Of a DNA stretch of 64,000 bases, positions 1 to 9,813 are shown piece after piece (within the stretch, counting starts at the first letter, position 1; the number at the start of each line of letters is the position of its first letter). The notes under the pieces are model-generated. The model was not told the origin of the DNA. It searched no databases and saw nothing but the letters and a program-made list of their open reading frames with translations. The DNA comes from Conyzicola nivalis_A. GTDB taxonomy: Bacteria > Actinomycetota > Actinomycetes > Actinomycetales > Microbacteriaceae. Location of the stretch: the NCBI RefSeq assembly GCF_040548875.1, contig NZ_JBEPSJ010000001.1:1-64000 (forward strand). The letters run 5' to 3'. Made by a program: the position numbers and the translations under genes.

Positions 1-91
1 GCCCGGTCACATTCCGAACCCGGAAGCTAAGACTCTCTGCGCCGATGGTACTGCAAGGGGGACCTTGTGGGAGAGTAGGACACCGCCGGAC
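1..91 (+). rRNA. rrf: 5S ribosomal RNA, 3' part
   Basis: The first ~90 bases match the 3' two thirds of bacterial 5S rRNA: the conserved loop wording around 'cattccgaacccggaagctaag', the 'gccgatggtactgc' arm and the closing 'gagagtaggacaccgccg'. The 5' end lies before the window, so a 16S-23S-5S operon presumably sits immediately upstream. A strong terminator hairpin follows at 101-130. The exact 3' end is placed by eye and may be off by a few bases. Confidence 0.9.
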
Positions 92-100
92 ATAAATTAG

Positions 101-130
101 ACAATGGCCACCCTTCGGGGTGGCCATTGT
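101..130 (+). terminator. rRNA operon terminator hairpin
   Basis: A perfect 13-bp inverted repeat (101-113 pairs with 118-130) closes on a cttcgg tetraloop, ten bases after the 5S end. It is followed by a short 'gcttt' stretch rather than a long U tract, as is common in actinobacterial terminators. Position and stability suit the end of an rRNA operon. Confidence 0.85.
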
Positions 131-257
131 GCTTTAACAAGCATCGGCAAAACAGCCACGCATCAACTAAACAGCAGCACAACTGCGACAATGGACTGTC
201 GGCTCAGAGCCCCGGCTCGCCGCCATGTCGACGACAAGTACACAGGAGACGTGACCA

Positions 258-1397
258 GTGAGTGATTCGGGAGACCGCGGCAGAGGCCAAGGCGGACCAG
301 GCCAGGAGCCTCGACGTCCGGGCGGCGGCAACACCGGCGGTCGCTACGACCGCAACGCCGGTCCCGCGAAGGGGCGACCCGAGAACGGCCGCCCGTCGAC
401 CGGGCGTCCCACCGGAGATCGCCCTACGGGCGACCGTCCCTCTCGCGACGAGCGTCCCGCCCGCGACGGTGACCGCCCGCAGCGCAGTCACGCAGAGCGG
501 GGCGGCGCCGGCCGCAAGCCCGAGGGGGAGAAGCGTCTCTGGACCAGCGGCGGCAAGCCCGCACGCGGCGACCGCGACGCGCGCCATCCGGAGCCTGAAG
601 AAGACCGCGACCCGTTCAACATCCGGTCGGTGCGTCCGCGCCACGACGACCCCGAGATCCCCGAGGGCACGAACCCGAAAGACCTCGACCGCGTCGCCGG
701 CAACGAGCTGAAGACCCTCGCCAAAGACAACGCGGAGGGCGTCGCCCAGCACCTCGTGATGGCCGCGCGCCTGATCGAGACCGACCCGCAGCTGGCCCAC
801 CGCCATGCGCTCTCCGCAGCGCGTCGCGCCGGCCGGATCGGTGTCGTGCGCGAGACGCTCGCGATCACCGCCTACGCGATCGGCGACTTCGCCCTCGCCC
901 TGCGAGAGCTGCGCACCTACCGTCGCATCACGGGCCGCGACGACCAGCTGCCCATGATGGTCGACAGCGAACGCGGCATCGGACGGCCCGACCGCGCGCT
1001 CGAGCTGGGCCGCTCCGTGCCGCGCTCCTCCCTGCCTGTGCCCGTGCAGGTCGAGCTCGCCATCGCCATGTCGGGCGCACGCCTTGACCTCGAGCAGCCC
1101 GACCTCGCTCTCGTCGAACTGCAGATCCCGCAGCTCGACCCGAAGACCGCCTTCTCGTACAGCCCCAACCTGTTCGCCGCCTACGGCGCCGTGCTCGAAG
1201 AGCTCGGCCGTGACGACGAGGCAGAGACGTGGTACTCCCACGCCGACGCCGCGGCAGACGCACTGGAGTTCGCAGACAACGGTGGCGAGGACGCCACCAT
1301 GGAGATCATCGAGGAAGAGTACGAGAGTGAAGTGGACGAGTCCGTTCCCGCGACGGCAGAAGAGCCCGACGAACGATCACGCCCACGTGACGAGTAG
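258..1397 (+). CDS. Conserved helical-repeat (TPR-like) protein with disordered N-terminus
   Basis: A 379-residue protein of unknown function. Residues 1 to about 115 are low complexity, rich in Gly, Arg, Pro and Asp, with imperfect GRPxxx/GDRP repeats, and are surely disordered. Residues ~140-320 are alternating helices resembling degenerate tetratricopeptide repeats (for example around LAHRHALSAARRAGRIG). The tail from ~335 is strongly acidic. The GTG start at 258 follows 'caggag' by ten bases. It is first in the conserved block before the HAD phosphatase, small protein and tlyA, in the place of Rv1691 in M. tuberculosis (from memory). Repeats suggest protein binding; the basic N-terminus could touch RNA, which is only a guess. 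Confidence 0.8.
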   Translation: MSDSGDRGRGQGGPGQEPRRPGGGNTGGRYDRNAGPAKGRPENGRPSTGRPTGDRPTGDRPSRDERPARDGDRPQRSHAERGGAGRKPEGEKRLWTSGGKPARGDRDARHPEPEEDRDPFNIRSVRPRHDDPEIPEGTNPKDLDRVAGNELKTLAKDNAEGVAQHLVMAARLIETDPQLAHRHALSAARRAGRIGVVRETLAITAYAIGDFALALRELRTYRRITGRDDQLPMMVDSERGIGRPDRALELGRSVPRSSLPVPVQVELAIAMSGARLDLEQPDLALVELQIPQLDPKTAFSYSPNLFAAYGAVLEELGRDDEAETWYSHADAAADALEFADNGGEDATMEIIEEEYESEVDESVPATAEEPDERSRPRDE

Positions 1398-2397
1398 CGC
1401 GACGCCGCTCGACGGCATCGACCTCGTGCTCGCCGACCTCGACGGGGTCGTCTATCGGGGACCCGACGCGATTCCGTTCGCCGTCGACGCCCTCAATTCC
1501 GCGAGCGGCGCCCACCGCGTCGGGTACCTGACGAACAATGCGTCGCGCACCGCGGCATCCGTCGCAGAGCACCTCACCTCTCTGGGGCTCACCGTCTCCG
1601 CCGACGACGTCGTGACCTCGCCGCAGGCCGCGATGCGTGTGATGAAGACCCTCGTCGCCGACGGTTCGGCGATCCTCGTGATCGGGGGAGCGGGCCTGGT
1701 CGACGAGGTGGAGAAGGCTGGCTACACCGTGACCCGGTCGGCGCTCGACGAGCCCGCCGCCGTCGTGCAGGGCTTCTCGCCCGAGGTCGGGTGGGTTCAC
1801 CTCGCCGAGGCCGCCTTCGCGCTGCAGGCGTCGAAGGGCGCGGCGGGCATCCCCTGGGTCGCCACCAACACCGACTGGACCATCCCGCAGGCCCGCGGCA
1901 CAGCCCCCGGCAATGGCACCCTCGTGTCGGCGGTGCACACCGCCGTCGGGCGCCTGCCCGTCGTGGCAGGCAAGCCCGAGGTGCCGATGTTCGAGGTGGC
2001 GACCGAGCGGTTCGCCGCGACATCGACCCTCGTGATCGGCGACAGGCTCGACACCGACATCCTCGGCGCCAACCGCGCCGGACTCTCTTCGGTTCTGGTG
2101 CTCACCGGCATCGACCAGGCCAAGCAGGTGCTCGCGGCCGAGAAGGACCAGCGGCCCACCTTCATCCTCGACGACCTGCGACAGCTATCGGAGCCGTACC
2201 CGGAGACGATCGAGACGACGGATGGCGCGGCCACGGTGACCACGGTGGGCGACGCTGTCGTGCGCCGCGACGGGGAGAACCTCACGGTCGTTAGCCCGGG
2301 CTCGTCGATCAACCGGCTGCGCGCCGGCACCGCGGCGATCTGGAACTCCGGCGTGGCGATCTACGGGCTGCGCGTGGCCCCGGAGCTATATTCGTGA
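1387..2397 (+). CDS. HAD-IIA family phosphatase (glycerol-3-phosphate phosphatase-like)
   Basis: A 336-residue haloacid dehalogenase subfamily IIA phosphatase. The nucleophile motif DLDGVVYRG lies near residue 16, motif II is YLTNNAS, and motif IV is VIGDRLDTDI. A C-terminal segment of about 70 residues lies beyond the NagD-like core, as in the M. tuberculosis homologue Rv1692, reported as a D,L-glycerol-3-phosphate phosphatase with a GNAT-like tail. The substrate here is inferred from that orthology and synteny. The chosen GTG at 1387 overlaps the previous gene by 11 nt; an in-frame ORF extends further upstream, but the HAD fold begins only at about residue 8. Likely cytoplasmic. Confidence 0.88.
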   Translation: MTSSATPLDGIDLVLADLDGVVYRGPDAIPFAVDALNSASGAHRVGYLTNNASRTAASVAEHLTSLGLTVSADDVVTSPQAAMRVMKTLVADGSAILVIGGAGLVDEVEKAGYTVTRSALDEPAAVVQGFSPEVGWVHLAEAAFALQASKGAAGIPWVATNTDWTIPQARGTAPGNGTLVSAVHTAVGRLPVVAGKPEVPMFEVATERFAATSTLVIGDRLDTDILGANRAGLSSVLVLTGIDQAKQVLAAEKDQRPTFILDDLRQLSEPYPETIETTDGAATVTTVGDAVVRRDGENLTVVSPGSSINRLRAGTAAIWNSGVAIYGLRVAPELYS

Positions 2398-2558
2398 GCA
2401 TGGGCGACAACGACGCGGTGAGCACGCACGAGTCTGACGCTCTGCTGTCGCGACTGCTCGTGATCGAAGACCAGCCGCTCGACGCGCGCGCCGAGGCGTA
2501 CTCCTACGTGCACGAACAGCTGCAGTCCGAGCTCGAGGGCGGCGACACCCATCGCTGA
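2394..2558 (+). CDS. Small conserved actinobacterial protein
   Basis: A 54-residue acidic, probably helical protein (it contains LLSRLLVIEDQPLDARAEA) squeezed between the HAD phosphatase and tlyA. GTG 2394 overlaps the HAD stop codon (gtga) and has GGAG eight bases upstream; ATG 2400 in the same frame is an alternative. A protein of similar size sits at the same place in M. tuberculosis (Rv1693 by memory), which supports a real gene. Its stop lies inside the apparent start region of tlyA, so it may also couple tlyA translation. Function unknown. Confidence 0.7.
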   Translation: MSMGDNDAVSTHESDALLSRLLVIEDQPLDARAEAYSYVHEQLQSELEGGDTHR

Positions 2559-3360
2559 CCAGCCCGAGCAGGGCTCCCGACTCGACGCGGCTCTCGCCGC
2601 CCGAGGGCTCGCGCGCTCGCGCACCCACGCGGCCCGGCTCATCGCCGACGGCCTCGTCACCGTCGACGGGGTGCCCGTCGTCAAGGCGTCGGCGAACATT
2701 CGCCCGAACCAGCGGCTCGACGTCGCAGGAATCGACCACTACGTGAGCCGTGCCGCGCACAAGCTCGTCGCGGCACTCGACGCATTCGGGGTGACCGTCG
2801 AGGGCCGGCTCGCGCTCGACGTCGGCGCGTCCACCGGCGGGTTCAGCCAGGTGCTGCTCGAACGCGGCGTGCGCCGGGTGATCGCGCTCGACGTGGGGCA
2901 CGACCAGCTCGACGCGACCGTGCGCGGCGATGAACGCGTGTCGGTCGTCGAGGGTTTCAACGCGAGGTTCATGACGCCGGAGTCGCTCGCGGGCGCATCC
3001 GGGATCTCCGAACTGCCCACCCTCGTCGTCGCCGACCTCTCCTTCATCTCGTTGCCGACGGTGCTTCCCGCCGTCGTGGCGACCGTGGGCACGGCGGCCG
3101 ACTACGTGCTGCTGGTCAAACCGCAGTTCGAGGTGGGGCGCACGGGCATCCGCGAGGGCATCGTCAAGAGCGCCGGCCTGCGGGCCGACGCCGTGATGGG
3201 TGTGCTCTGGGCGGCGTGGGATCTGGGGCTGTCGACGGCGGGCGTCATCCCCTCCCCAATCGCCGGCGGGTCTGGGAATCAGGAGTATCTGGTGCGGTTG
3301 AGCGCGAGCGTCGGCACTAATCCGACAGAATGGATGGAGCACGTCTCTGCGATCACCTGA
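2551..3360 (+). CDS. tlyA: TlyA family rRNA 2'-O-methyltransferase (16S/23S)
   Basis: An S4 RNA-binding domain (LDAALAARGLARSRTHAARL onward) is followed by a Rossmann methyltransferase with the SAM motif DVGASTGGFSQVLLERG and the later motif KPQFEVGR. Family members 2'-O-methylate cytidines in 16S helix 44 and 23S helix 69, which affects capreomycin sensitivity. The first ATG/GTG/TTG in frame is GTG 2671, which would delete most of the S4 domain. Codons upstream stay open to 2464 but hold no ATG, GTG, TTG or CTG. I therefore place the start at ATC 2551, eight bases before the end of the overlapping small gene. A sequencing error is the other explanation. Product call is firm; the start is not. 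Confidence 0.85.
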   Translation: MADQPEQGSRLDAALAARGLARSRTHAARLIADGLVTVDGVPVVKASANIRPNQRLDVAGIDHYVSRAAHKLVAALDAFGVTVEGRLALDVGASTGGFSQVLLERGVRRVIALDVGHDQLDATVRGDERVSVVEGFNARFMTPESLAGASGISELPTLVVADLSFISLPTVLPAVVATVGTAADYVLLVKPQFEVGRTGIREGIVKSAGLRADAVMGVLWAAWDLGLSTAGVIPSPIAGGSGNQEYLVRLSASVGTNPTEWMEHVSAIT

Positions 3361-3414
3361 GTTTGTGCCGCAGTTCGGTTCACCGCATGTAGGAATGGCT
3401 AAGGGGTTGCGTAC

Positions 3415-4338
3415 GTGACAGAGACACGGCACATTCTCATCGTCGCGCACACCGGCCGCGCCGACTCCCTCGACGCCGCCGTGCAGGTCTGCCGCCAGCT
3501 GATCGCCGCCGGAATCAGGCCCGTGCTCTACGGCGACGAGTATGCCGAGGTCATCGCCGCCGCCCCCGACGTCGCACCGGTCGAGCTGCTCGGCGACACC
3601 GTGCGCATCTCCGACCTCGAGCTCGTGATCGTGCTCGGCGGCGACGGCACCATCCTGCGCGCGGCCGAGCTCACTCGCGGCTGTCCCGTGCCGCTGCTCG
3701 GCGTCAATCTCGGCCACGTCGGATTCCTCGCCGAGAGCGAGCGCGAAGACCTCACCGAGACGGTCATCCGCGCCCTCGCCCGCGACTACACGGTCGAGGA
3801 GCGCCTCACGCTCAGCGTGCGGGTGAAGGTCGACTCCGAGGTCGTCTACGAGACCTGGGCTCTCAACGAGGCCACCGTCGAGAAGGCCTCCCGCGAACGC
3901 ATGCTCGAGGTGGTCATCGAGGTCGACGGCCGTCCGCTCAGCTCGTTCGGCTGCGACGGCGTCGTTATGTCGACGCCCACCGGCTCCACCGCCTACGCGT
4001 TCTCCGCCGGCGGCCCGGTCGTCTGGCCGAGCGTCGATGCGCTGCTGCTGGTCCCGCTGAGCCCGCACGCGCTGTTCGCGCGCCCGCTCGTCGTCGGCCC
4101 CGACTCGTCTTTCGCCGTCGAGGTGCTCGACCGCACCCAGGGAACCGGCGTGCTCTGGGCCGACGGACGTCGCGCCCACGACCTTCCCCGCGGCGCCCGC
4201 GTCGTGGTGCGTCGCTCGAAGGAGCCGGTGCGGCTCGCCCGCCTCGCGCAGGGGCCGTTCACCGACCGGCTCGTGCACAAGTTCAACCTGCCGGTCACCG
4301 GCTGGCGGGGCCCGTCAGACGAGGTCGTCACCCCGTGA
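3415..4338 (+). CDS. nadK: NAD kinase
   Basis: A 307-residue ATP-NAD kinase that phosphorylates NAD to NADP. The diagnostic GGDGT motif (VLGGDGTILRAAE) lies near residue 75, with NLGHVGFLAE after it and the conserved region GCDGVVMSTPTGSTAYAFSA near residue 185. Length is typical for the family. The GTG start at 3415 has 'aagggg' eight bases upstream. The stop overlaps the recN start by 4 nt (gtga), so the two are translationally coupled, the usual actinobacterial arrangement. Confidence 0.96.
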   Translation: MTETRHILIVAHTGRADSLDAAVQVCRQLIAAGIRPVLYGDEYAEVIAAAPDVAPVELLGDTVRISDLELVIVLGGDGTILRAAELTRGCPVPLLGVNLGHVGFLAESEREDLTETVIRALARDYTVEERLTLSVRVKVDSEVVYETWALNEATVEKASRERMLEVVIEVDGRPLSSFGCDGVVMSTPTGSTAYAFSAGGPVVWPSVDALLLVPLSPHALFARPLVVGPDSSFAVEVLDRTQGTGVLWADGRRAHDLPRGARVVVRRSKEPVRLARLAQGPFTDRLVHKFNLPVTGWRGPSDEVVTP

Positions 4339-6032
4339 TCGAAGAGATACTCATCCGCAACCTGGGGGTCATCGGCGAGGCGCGCCTGCCGCTCGGCCCG
4401 GGCTTCACCGCGATCACCGGCGAGACCGGCGCGGGAAAGACCATGGTCGTCACCGCCCTCGGTCTGCTCCTGGGCGAGCGGTCGGATGCCGCGGCGATCC
4501 GTTCGGGCAGCGCGCAAGCCGTCGTCGAGGGCCACTGGCTCATCGCCGACGACGGTGCCGTCGCAGAACGGGTGCGCGACGCCGGGGGAGACCTCGACGA
4601 GGGCGAGCTCATCATCGGCCGCTCCATCTCGGCCGAGGGCCGCAGTCGGGCGACGGTCGGCGGGCGCACGACGCCGGTGAGCGTGCTCGGCGAGATCGGA
4701 GAGCAGCTCGTCGTCGTGCACGGACAATCCGACCAGATCAGGCTGCGGTCGTCGACGGCGCAGCGCGAGGCCCTCGACCGGTTCGCCGGCGCAGAGCTGT
4801 CGGCGATCGTCGGCACCTACCACGACGTGTTCCGCCGCTGGCAGGCCAATCAGGGCGAGCTCGACGTCCTCGTCGCCGAGAGCGACCGTCGCGCCCGCGA
4901 GGCCGAAGACCTCCGCCTCGCGACCGCCGAGATCGAGGCGGCTGCCCCACAGCGCGGCGAAGACGTCGAACTGGGCGAACGGGTCGACCGGCTCACCAAC
5001 CTCGAAGACCTCCGTCTGGCGTCGGCGCAGGCGCTCGACCTCGTCTCGGGGCAGAACTCCGACGAAGCCGCCGACATCCTCAGCCTTCTCGACACGGCGA
5101 AACGTCAGCTCGAACGCGTCTCGGCCCACGACCACGAGCTCACCCCGATCGTCGCTGCGCTCGACGCGGCCGAGATCGCGGTCTCCGAGATCTCGTCGCA
5201 GCTCTCGAGCTACCTCGGCGGCCTCGACAGCGACGGCGGGCGCGAGCTCGAGGCGCTGCAGGAGCGCCGTGCCGAGCTGAGCGCCCTCGTGCGCAAGTAC
5301 GGAAGCTCGCTCGACGAGGTCATCGACTACCTCGACTCGGGCAGTGGCCGGCTGCTCGAGCTCGACAACGACTCCGACCGCATCGAAGCGCTCGTCGACG
5401 AGGTCGCCGCCGACGAGTCGCTCGTGGTCGAGCTCGCCCAGCGCATCACCGCCGTGCGCACAGCGGCCGCCGCGCGGCTCGCCGACCGCGTCACCGCCGA
5501 GCTGGCCGCGCTCGCGATGCCCAACGCGCGCCTCACCGTCGAGGTCGAAGACCGCACCGAGTACTCGATGAGCGGCAAAGACCAGGTCTCGCTGTTGCTG
5601 CAGCCGCACCCCGGCGCGGAGCCGCGGGCCCTCGGCCGCGGCGCCTCGGGAGGCGAGCTCTCGCGTGTGATGCTCGCGATCGAGGTCGTCATCGCGGGCA
5701 ACGACCCCGTTCCCACGTTCATCTTCGACGAGGTCGACGCCGGCGTCGGCGGGGCCGCGGCGATCGAGATCGGACGGCGGCTCGCCCAGCTCAGTCAGGA
5801 CGCGCAGGTCATCGTCGTCACCCACCTCGCCCAGGTCGCAGCCTTCGCCACCAATCACCTGCGGGTGCTCAAGGACAACGACGGGGCGGTCACCGCGTCG
5901 AGCGTCGAGCAGCTCGACGGAGACGAGCGCATCGCCGAGATGGCGCGGCTGCTCTCCGGCCTCCCCGACTCCGAGAACGCGCTCGCGCACGCCCGCGAGC
6001 TCATCGAGACGGCACGGGTCCAGCGCGCCTGA
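4335..6032 (+). CDS. recN: DNA repair protein RecN
   Basis: A 565-residue SMC-like ATPase for double-strand break repair. The Walker A motif GETGAGKT lies near residue 30, a long coiled-coil rich in Glu, Arg and Ala runs through ~150-370, the ABC signature SGGELSRVMLA is near 436 and Walker B FIFDEVDAGVGG near 465. Full length for the family. It overlaps nadK by 4 nt at a GTG start. A 70-nt gap separates it from pyrG, so the operon may pause here. Confidence 0.95.
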   Translation: MIEEILIRNLGVIGEARLPLGPGFTAITGETGAGKTMVVTALGLLLGERSDAAAIRSGSAQAVVEGHWLIADDGAVAERVRDAGGDLDEGELIIGRSISAEGRSRATVGGRTTPVSVLGEIGEQLVVVHGQSDQIRLRSSTAQREALDRFAGAELSAIVGTYHDVFRRWQANQGELDVLVAESDRRAREAEDLRLATAEIEAAAPQRGEDVELGERVDRLTNLEDLRLASAQALDLVSGQNSDEAADILSLLDTAKRQLERVSAHDHELTPIVAALDAAEIAVSEISSQLSSYLGGLDSDGGRELEALQERRAELSALVRKYGSSLDEVIDYLDSGSGRLLELDNDSDRIEALVDEVAADESLVVELAQRITAVRTAAAARLADRVTAELAALAMPNARLTVEVEDRTEYSMSGKDQVSLLLQPHPGAEPRALGRGASGGELSRVMLAIEVVIAGNDPVPTFIFDEVDAGVGGAAAIEIGRRLAQLSQDAQVIVVTHLAQVAAFATNHLRVLKDNDGAVTASSVEQLDGDERIAEMARLLSGLPDSENALAHARELIETARVQRA

Positions 6033-6088
6033 ATGTTGCGGGCACGTGACGATTCGCGCGACACGCGCACGATGGGGCAATCGTGAGA

Positions 6089-6094
6089 TACGCT
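6089..6094 (+). promoter_or_regulatory. Candidate -10 box for pyrG
   Basis: TACGCT lies eight bases before GTG 6103 in the only gap between recN and pyrG. No purine-rich ribosome site precedes the start, which fits a short-leader or leaderless transcript. No convincing -35 box is visible, so this is tentative. Confidence 0.35.
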
Positions 6095-6102
6095 AGAACC
6101 CC

Positions 6103-7795
<1,693 letters not shown>

Positions 7796-7803
<8 letters not shown>

Positions 7804-8533
7804 GCCCTCGACCGGGTCGGTCCCTGAGCTTGTCGAAGGGCCTGAGCGCTTCGACGCGGGCTCGGCGACCGGATCGGGCGCTTCGACAGGCTCGGCGACC
7901 GCGCTCGCCGACGAACTCGTCGACCTGCCCGTGCTGTCGAGCGAGGTCGTCTTCGACGGCGCGATCTGGAACGTGCGCCGTGACCGCTTCACGTTCGGCG
8001 ACTCCGAGATCACGCGCGAGTACATCGACCACACGGGCGCCGTCGCGGTGCTCGTGCTCGACGACGACGACCGCGTCTGCCTCATCCGCCAGTACCGCCA
8101 CCCCGTGGCGACCCGCGAGTGGGAGCTGCCCGCCGGACTGCTCGACTTCGCGGGGGAGTCGTCACTCACCGCCGCGCAGCGCGAGCTGGCCGAGGAGGTC
8201 GACCTCGTCGCGAGCGACTGGTCGGTGCTCACCGACTTCCACACCTCGCCGGGCGGCAACAACGAGGCGCTGCGCGTCTACCTCGCCCGCGGTGTGAGCG
8301 CCGCCGCGGAGGTCTTCGCCCGCACCGACGAGGAGGCCGAGATCGAGAAGCGCTGGGTGCCGCTCGACGAGATCGTCGACGCCGTGCTCGACCGGCGCGT
8401 GCAGAACTCGATCCTCGTCATCGCGGCCCTCGCCGCACACGTCTCCAAGACCCGCGGATGGTCGAGCCTCGCACCGGCGGATTCGCCGTGGCCGCAGCAT
8501 CCGGTCGCCCGCCGCCTGGCCCGCTCCGAGTAG
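7796..8533 (+). CDS. NUDIX hydrolase, ADP-ribose pyrophosphatase-like
   Basis: A 245-residue NUDIX enzyme, probably hydrolysing ADP-ribose or a similar sugar nucleotide. The Nudix box is GLLDFAGESSLTAAQRELAEEV, starting at GLLDFAGES, with the REL.EE core intact. The conserved fold begins at about residue 46 (LSSEVVFDGAIWNVRRDRF). Residues ~5-40 are unusual: they are encoded by copies of the dispersed palindromic repeat and read VPELVEGPE and ASTGSATAL. GTG 7796 overlaps the pyrG stop; GTG 7931 just before the core is an alternative that would avoid the repeat. Synteny (pyrG, NUDIX, xerD) matches Rv1699-Rv1701. Confidence 0.88.
7822..7903. repeat. Dispersed palindromic repeat (family A), in-frame in NUDIX gene
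   Basis: Two facing repeat arms, 'ccctgagcttgtcgaaggg' (7822-7840) and 'gcttcgacaggctcggcgac' (7880-7899), plus degraded copies between them. Arms of the same type occur at 14013, 16227, 28837, 49023, 53183 and 54866. Here the element adds about 30 codons with no stop. Confidence 0.8.
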
Positions 8534-8541
8534 ACAGCACC

Positions 8542-9462
8542 GTGTCCGAGGCTCCGGGGGCGCTCGCGGTCATCATCGACCGCTACCTGCGCCATCTCGC
8601 GATCGAACGCGGGCTCGCCGCCAACACCCTCGCCGCTTACCGCCGCGACCTCGACGGCTACGCGGAGTTCCTGCGCGTACAGGGCGTCGAGACGCCAGAG
8701 GGCATCGCGCCCGCCCACGTGTCCGCGTACGCCAGGCACCTCGGATCCCGGCCCGAGGGCGCGCTCGTCGCCTCGTCGATGGCCAGGATGCTGTCGTCGG
8801 TGCGCGGATTCCACCGCTTCCTCGTCGGCGAATCGCTGGTGGTGACGGATGTCGCGGCCGACACCAAACCGCCGAAGCTCGGGTCGCGGCTGCCGAAGGC
8901 GATCACGATCGAGCAGATGGGCGCCGTGCTCGCCGCCACCGACGGCGACGAGCTGCAGCAGATGCGCGACAAGGCGCTGCTCGAGCTGCTCTACGCGACG
9001 GGGGCGCGCATCTCGGAGGCGGTGGCGCTCAACGTCGACGACGTGATCGAGGGCGACGTGGTGCGGCTCTTCGGCAAGGGCGGCAAGCAGCGCATCGTGC
9101 CCGTCGGGAGCTTCGCGCGCACGGCGCTCGACCGGTATCTGGTGCGGGCGCGCCCGGCGTTCTCGCTGCGCGGCACCTCGACTCCGGCGCTGTTCCTCGG
9201 CGCGCGCGGGCAGCGCGTGTCGCGGCAGAACGCCTGGCTGATCATCCGGGCGGCCGCCGAGCGCGCCGAGCTGGGCTTCGAGATCTCGCCGCACACGTTC
9301 CGGCACTCGTTCGCGACCCACCTGCTGGCCGGCGGTGCCGACGTGCGGGTGGTGCAGGAACTGCTCGGTCACTCCTCCGTCGCGACGACGCAGATCTACA
9401 CCCAGGTGACCGCCGACACCCTGCGCGACATGTACACGGTGGCGCACCCGCGCGCCCGCTGA
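8542..9462 (+). CDS. xerD: Site-specific tyrosine recombinase XerD
   Basis: A 306-residue tyrosine recombinase that resolves chromosome dimers at dif with XerC and FtsK. An N-terminal SAM-like core-binding domain (~10-95) precedes the catalytic domain, with Arg in ATGARISEA, Lys in GKGGKQR, the HTFRHSFATHLL box, His in LLGHSS and the tyrosine in TQIYTQV. Length and chromosomal neighbours (NUDIX upstream, parA downstream) identify it as the housekeeping XerD rather than a phage integrase. GTG 8542 lies eight bases after the NUDIX stop. Confidence 0.94.
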   Translation: MSEAPGALAVIIDRYLRHLAIERGLAANTLAAYRRDLDGYAEFLRVQGVETPEGIAPAHVSAYARHLGSRPEGALVASSMARMLSSVRGFHRFLVGESLVVTDVAADTKPPKLGSRLPKAITIEQMGAVLAATDGDELQQMRDKALLELLYATGARISEAVALNVDDVIEGDVVRLFGKGGKQRIVPVGSFARTALDRYLVRARPAFSLRGTSTPALFLGARGQRVSRQNAWLIIRAAAERAELGFEISPHTFRHSFATHLLAGGADVRVVQELLGHSSVATTQIYTQVTADTLRDMYTVAHPRAR

Positions 9463-9485
9463 CCTGCGGCGCCGGTGGGACCTGT

Positions 9486-9548
9486 GGGGCCGTCGGCGCG
9501 AGCTGCGGGGCCGTCGGCGCGAGCTGCGGGGCAGTCGGCGCGAGCTGC
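9486..9548 (+). repeat. Tandem 21-bp repeat, three units
   Basis: Three head-to-tail 21-bp units (9486-9506, 9507-9527, 9528-9548) of 'ggggccgtcggcgcgagctg' plus c; the third differs at one base. They lie directly after xerD in a 351-nt gap that carries no convincing gene. Confidence 0.9.
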
Positions 9549-9701
9549 GGGGCAAGGTCCTGCTGTTGAGCGGGTGCGTGAAGGTCGATACCTTGCCCCT
9601 CGGCTCTGTGGGGCCCGACGTCGGCGCCGGTGAGGAGCTGTGGGGCAAGGTTCTGCTGTTCAGCGTGTGCCTGAAGGTCGAAAGGTTGCCCCTCGGCTCT
9701 G
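9542..9701. repeat. Duplicated 67-bp palindromic element
   Basis: Two direct copies, 9542-9608 and 9635-9701, agree at most positions. Each is itself a hairpin: ggggcaaggt pairs with accttgcccc in copy 1 (10 bp), and the outer 7 bp are kept in copy 2. Together with the 21-bp tandem repeats they fill the xerD-parA gap. The short open frame across them (9566-9817) has no coding look. Confidence 0.8.
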
Positions 9702-9813
9702 CGCGGAAGCCGGAAAGCGTGACCCGCGGGCGGCCTACACAGCGGCCGCTACTCGACCGGTTACAGTTGTATCGCCCGGCCACGTGCGGCTGGCAAGAAC
9801 GGGAGCAGTACGC

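Noticed and set aside
223..252. Nine-codon upstream frame before the first gene (atgtcgacgac... tga)
   Set aside because: It could be a leader peptide, but there is no ribosome site and no pattern of regulatory codons.
8542..9462. Integrase of a mobile element
   Set aside because: Length, motif set and synteny identify the housekeeping XerD; no attachment-site duplications or cargo were seen.
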